6,849 nt of DNA from JAYTQG01 sp043746815 (GTDB lineage: Bacteria; Actinomycetota; Thermoleophilia; Miltoncostaeales; Miltoncostaeaceae). Under the pieces are notes generated by a model. That model was given only the letters and a program-made list of their open reading frames with translations. It was not told where the DNA came from and searched no databases. Location: assembly GCA_043746815.1 (NCBI GenBank), contig JAYTQG010000230.1, positions 1-6,849 of the forward strand. Direction: 5' to 3'. Positions 5,816 to 6,849 of the stretch are shown here, piece after piece; positions within the stretch are counted from its first letter, which is position 1, and each line of letters starts with the position of its first letter. Position numbers and translations under genes: made by a program.

Positions 5816-6765
5816 CCTTCAAGCCAGGCGTCGTCGCGGTCGCGGGTGAGGTCATCATGGACATCGTCTCCACCGATCAGGGTGAAGACGCGGTCGCCGG
5901 GGGGAGCCCCGCGAACGTGGCCGTTGGGCTTCAGCGCCTGGGCGTTCCCGCGCGCTTGCTCGCACGTCTCAGTACGGACGAGTACGGTCGGCAACTTCGG
6001 CGTTCATTGATCAGCAACGGCGTTGATGTCAGCCACTGCGTCGACGCCGATCAGGCGGCCTCCGTCGCCCGTGTTCGCCTCGCTGCCGATGGCGGGGCGA
6101 CCTACGACTTTCATGTCGACGGCACTGCGGACTGGCAGTGGCGCTCGGGGGAGCTGACAAATGCGCTGGAGGGTGAGGTCGTGGCGCTCCATGTCGGGTC
6201 GCTGGCCATGACGCAGCCACCGGGAGCCGACGCGTTGCTGGAACTTGCGCTGCGCGCACGGCCGACCTGCACGGTTACTTATGACCCCAACTGTCGTCCG
6301 CTCATCATGGGAAATCCCGAGGCCGTCCGCGACAGGATTATGGCCGCCGTGACGAGCGCCGATGTCGTGAAGGTCAGCACGGAAGACCTCGAATGGTTTC
6401 TGCCCGGGCGGGAGCCCATTGACGTGGCGCGCGAATGGCGCACGTTGGGTGCATCACTGGTCGTCGTCACCCGCGGGCCCGACGGAGCGATCGCGGTATT
6501 CGGCAACGACGCCGTTGACGTGCCTGGCCAGCCAGCGAACGTCGTTGACACCGTTGGAGCGGGCGACAGCTTCATGAGTGCCCTGATCTGGGGCCTCTGC
6601 CAACGCGATCTCTTGGGCGCGCACCGGCGCGCTGCGCTCGGCAAGTTGGACAGCGCCGAGGTGACCGCGCTCATTCGAACGGCCGTTGCGGCGTCAGCGA
6701 TCACCTGCGGGCGCAGGGGCGCGGACCCGCCAACCCTCGCCGACCTGCAGAATGCCGCTGCCTGA
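5812..6765 (+). CDS. PfkB-family sugar kinase, fructokinase-like
   Basis: This gene encodes 317 residues, full length for a PfkB/ribokinase-fold kinase. It should phosphorylate a cytoplasmic sugar with ATP. The first family signature is GGSPANVAVGLQRLG at 30-44, in the form typical of fructokinases. The second, VDTVGAGDSF at 245-254, carries the anion-hole glycines and the catalytic base Asp252. Asp17 in the N-terminal strand (EVIMDIV) is a likely sugar contact. Fructose is the best guess, helped by the FrcA-like ATPase remnant directly upstream; 2-keto-3-deoxygluconate or another ketose cannot be excluded. The GTG start at 5812 overlaps the remnant's TGA as GTGA, so translation is probably coupled to the upstream frame; only a weak ribosome site is seen. 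The LacI control region begins about 300 bp upstream, so the LacI protein is a candidate regulator. The next gene begins on its last base. Confidence 0.93.
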   Translation: MTFKPGVVAVAGEVIMDIVSTDQGEDAVAGGSPANVAVGLQRLGVPARLLARLSTDEYGRQLRRSLISNGVDVSHCVDADQAASVARVRLAADGGATYDFHVDGTADWQWRSGELTNALEGEVVALHVGSLAMTQPPGADALLELALRARPTCTVTYDPNCRPLIMGNPEAVRDRIMAAVTSADVVKVSTEDLEWFLPGREPIDVAREWRTLGASLVVVTRGPDGAIAVFGNDAVDVPGQPANVVDTVGAGDSFMSALIWGLCQRDLLGAHRRAALGKLDSAEVTALIRTAVAASAITCGRRGADPPTLADLQNAAA

Positions 6766-6849
6766 TGAGTGTTCACCCTGAAATCGCCGCGGAACTCGCC
6801 GCGAGCGCCGCCCTCGGCGACCCGTCGATCGCGGTTCTCTCGCCAGCGG
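6765..6849 (+). CDS. Start of an unidentified gene (partial, runs off the window)
   Basis: ATG 6765-6767 shares one base with the TGA stop of the PfkB kinase (TGATG), and the frame stays open to the edge, giving 28 residues: MSVHPEIAAELAASAALGDP and so on. The alanine-rich helical N-terminus is not enough to name a family. The overlap makes it part of the same operon as the kinase, so a role in the same sugar pathway is likely by context only. Confidence 0.6.
   Translation, partial: MSVHPEIAAELAASAALGDPSIAVLSPA

Noticed and set aside
1..6849. tRNA or rRNA genes, CRISPR arrays, transposases, phage genes or attachment sites
   Set aside because: None seen on either strand; no regularly spaced repeats and no mobile-element protein motifs, including near the ATPase deletion junction.

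Overview
The window is GC-rich (about two thirds G+C by eye), with long spurious antisense ORFs, GTG starts, start/stop overlaps of a few bases and few strong Shine-Dalgarno sequences. This suits a high-GC actinobacterium. The secreted beta-rich proteins at the left end recall those common in soil Thermoleophilia such as Solirubrobacter, but that placement is inference.

Layout. (1) Bases 2-1311, plus strand: the last 76 codons of one gene, overlapped by a complete gene for an exported protein. Their C-termini are related, so they look like tandem paralogues of a secreted family without a known function. (2) Bases 1368-4486, plus strand: a tight three-gene operon of a short-chain dehydrogenase/reductase, a Gfo/Idh/MocA oxidoreductase (10-bp overlap with the first) and a xylulokinase-like FGGY kinase that starts on the codon after the oxidoreductase's TAG stop. 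(3) Bases 4470-5510, minus strand: a LacI-family repressor, convergent with the kinase and overlapping its 3' end by 17 bp. (4) Bases 5511-5620: a short divergent control region with two LacI-type operator-like sequences whose centres lie 100 bp apart. (5) Bases 5558-5815, plus strand: the C-terminal quarter of a FrcA-type sugar ABC-transporter ATPase, without its nucleotide-binding half. (6) Bases 5812-6765, plus strand: an intact PfkB (fructokinase-like) sugar kinase whose GTG start overlaps the remnant's TGA. (7) Base 6765 to the window end: the start of another gene, not identifiable.

Together, regions 2 to 7 look like a LacI-controlled sugar or polyol catabolic locus: two oxidoreductases that could convert a polyol or sugar to a keto-sugar, a ketose kinase, and a second kinase that once belonged to a sugar-import operon. 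The most notable point is that this import operon appears to be gutted. The repressor's control region leads almost directly into the tail of the ATPase gene, with no binding protein or permease, as expected from an internal deletion (or a mis-assembly). That would bring the PfkB kinase close to the divergent promoter. The true substrate cannot be read from the sequence.
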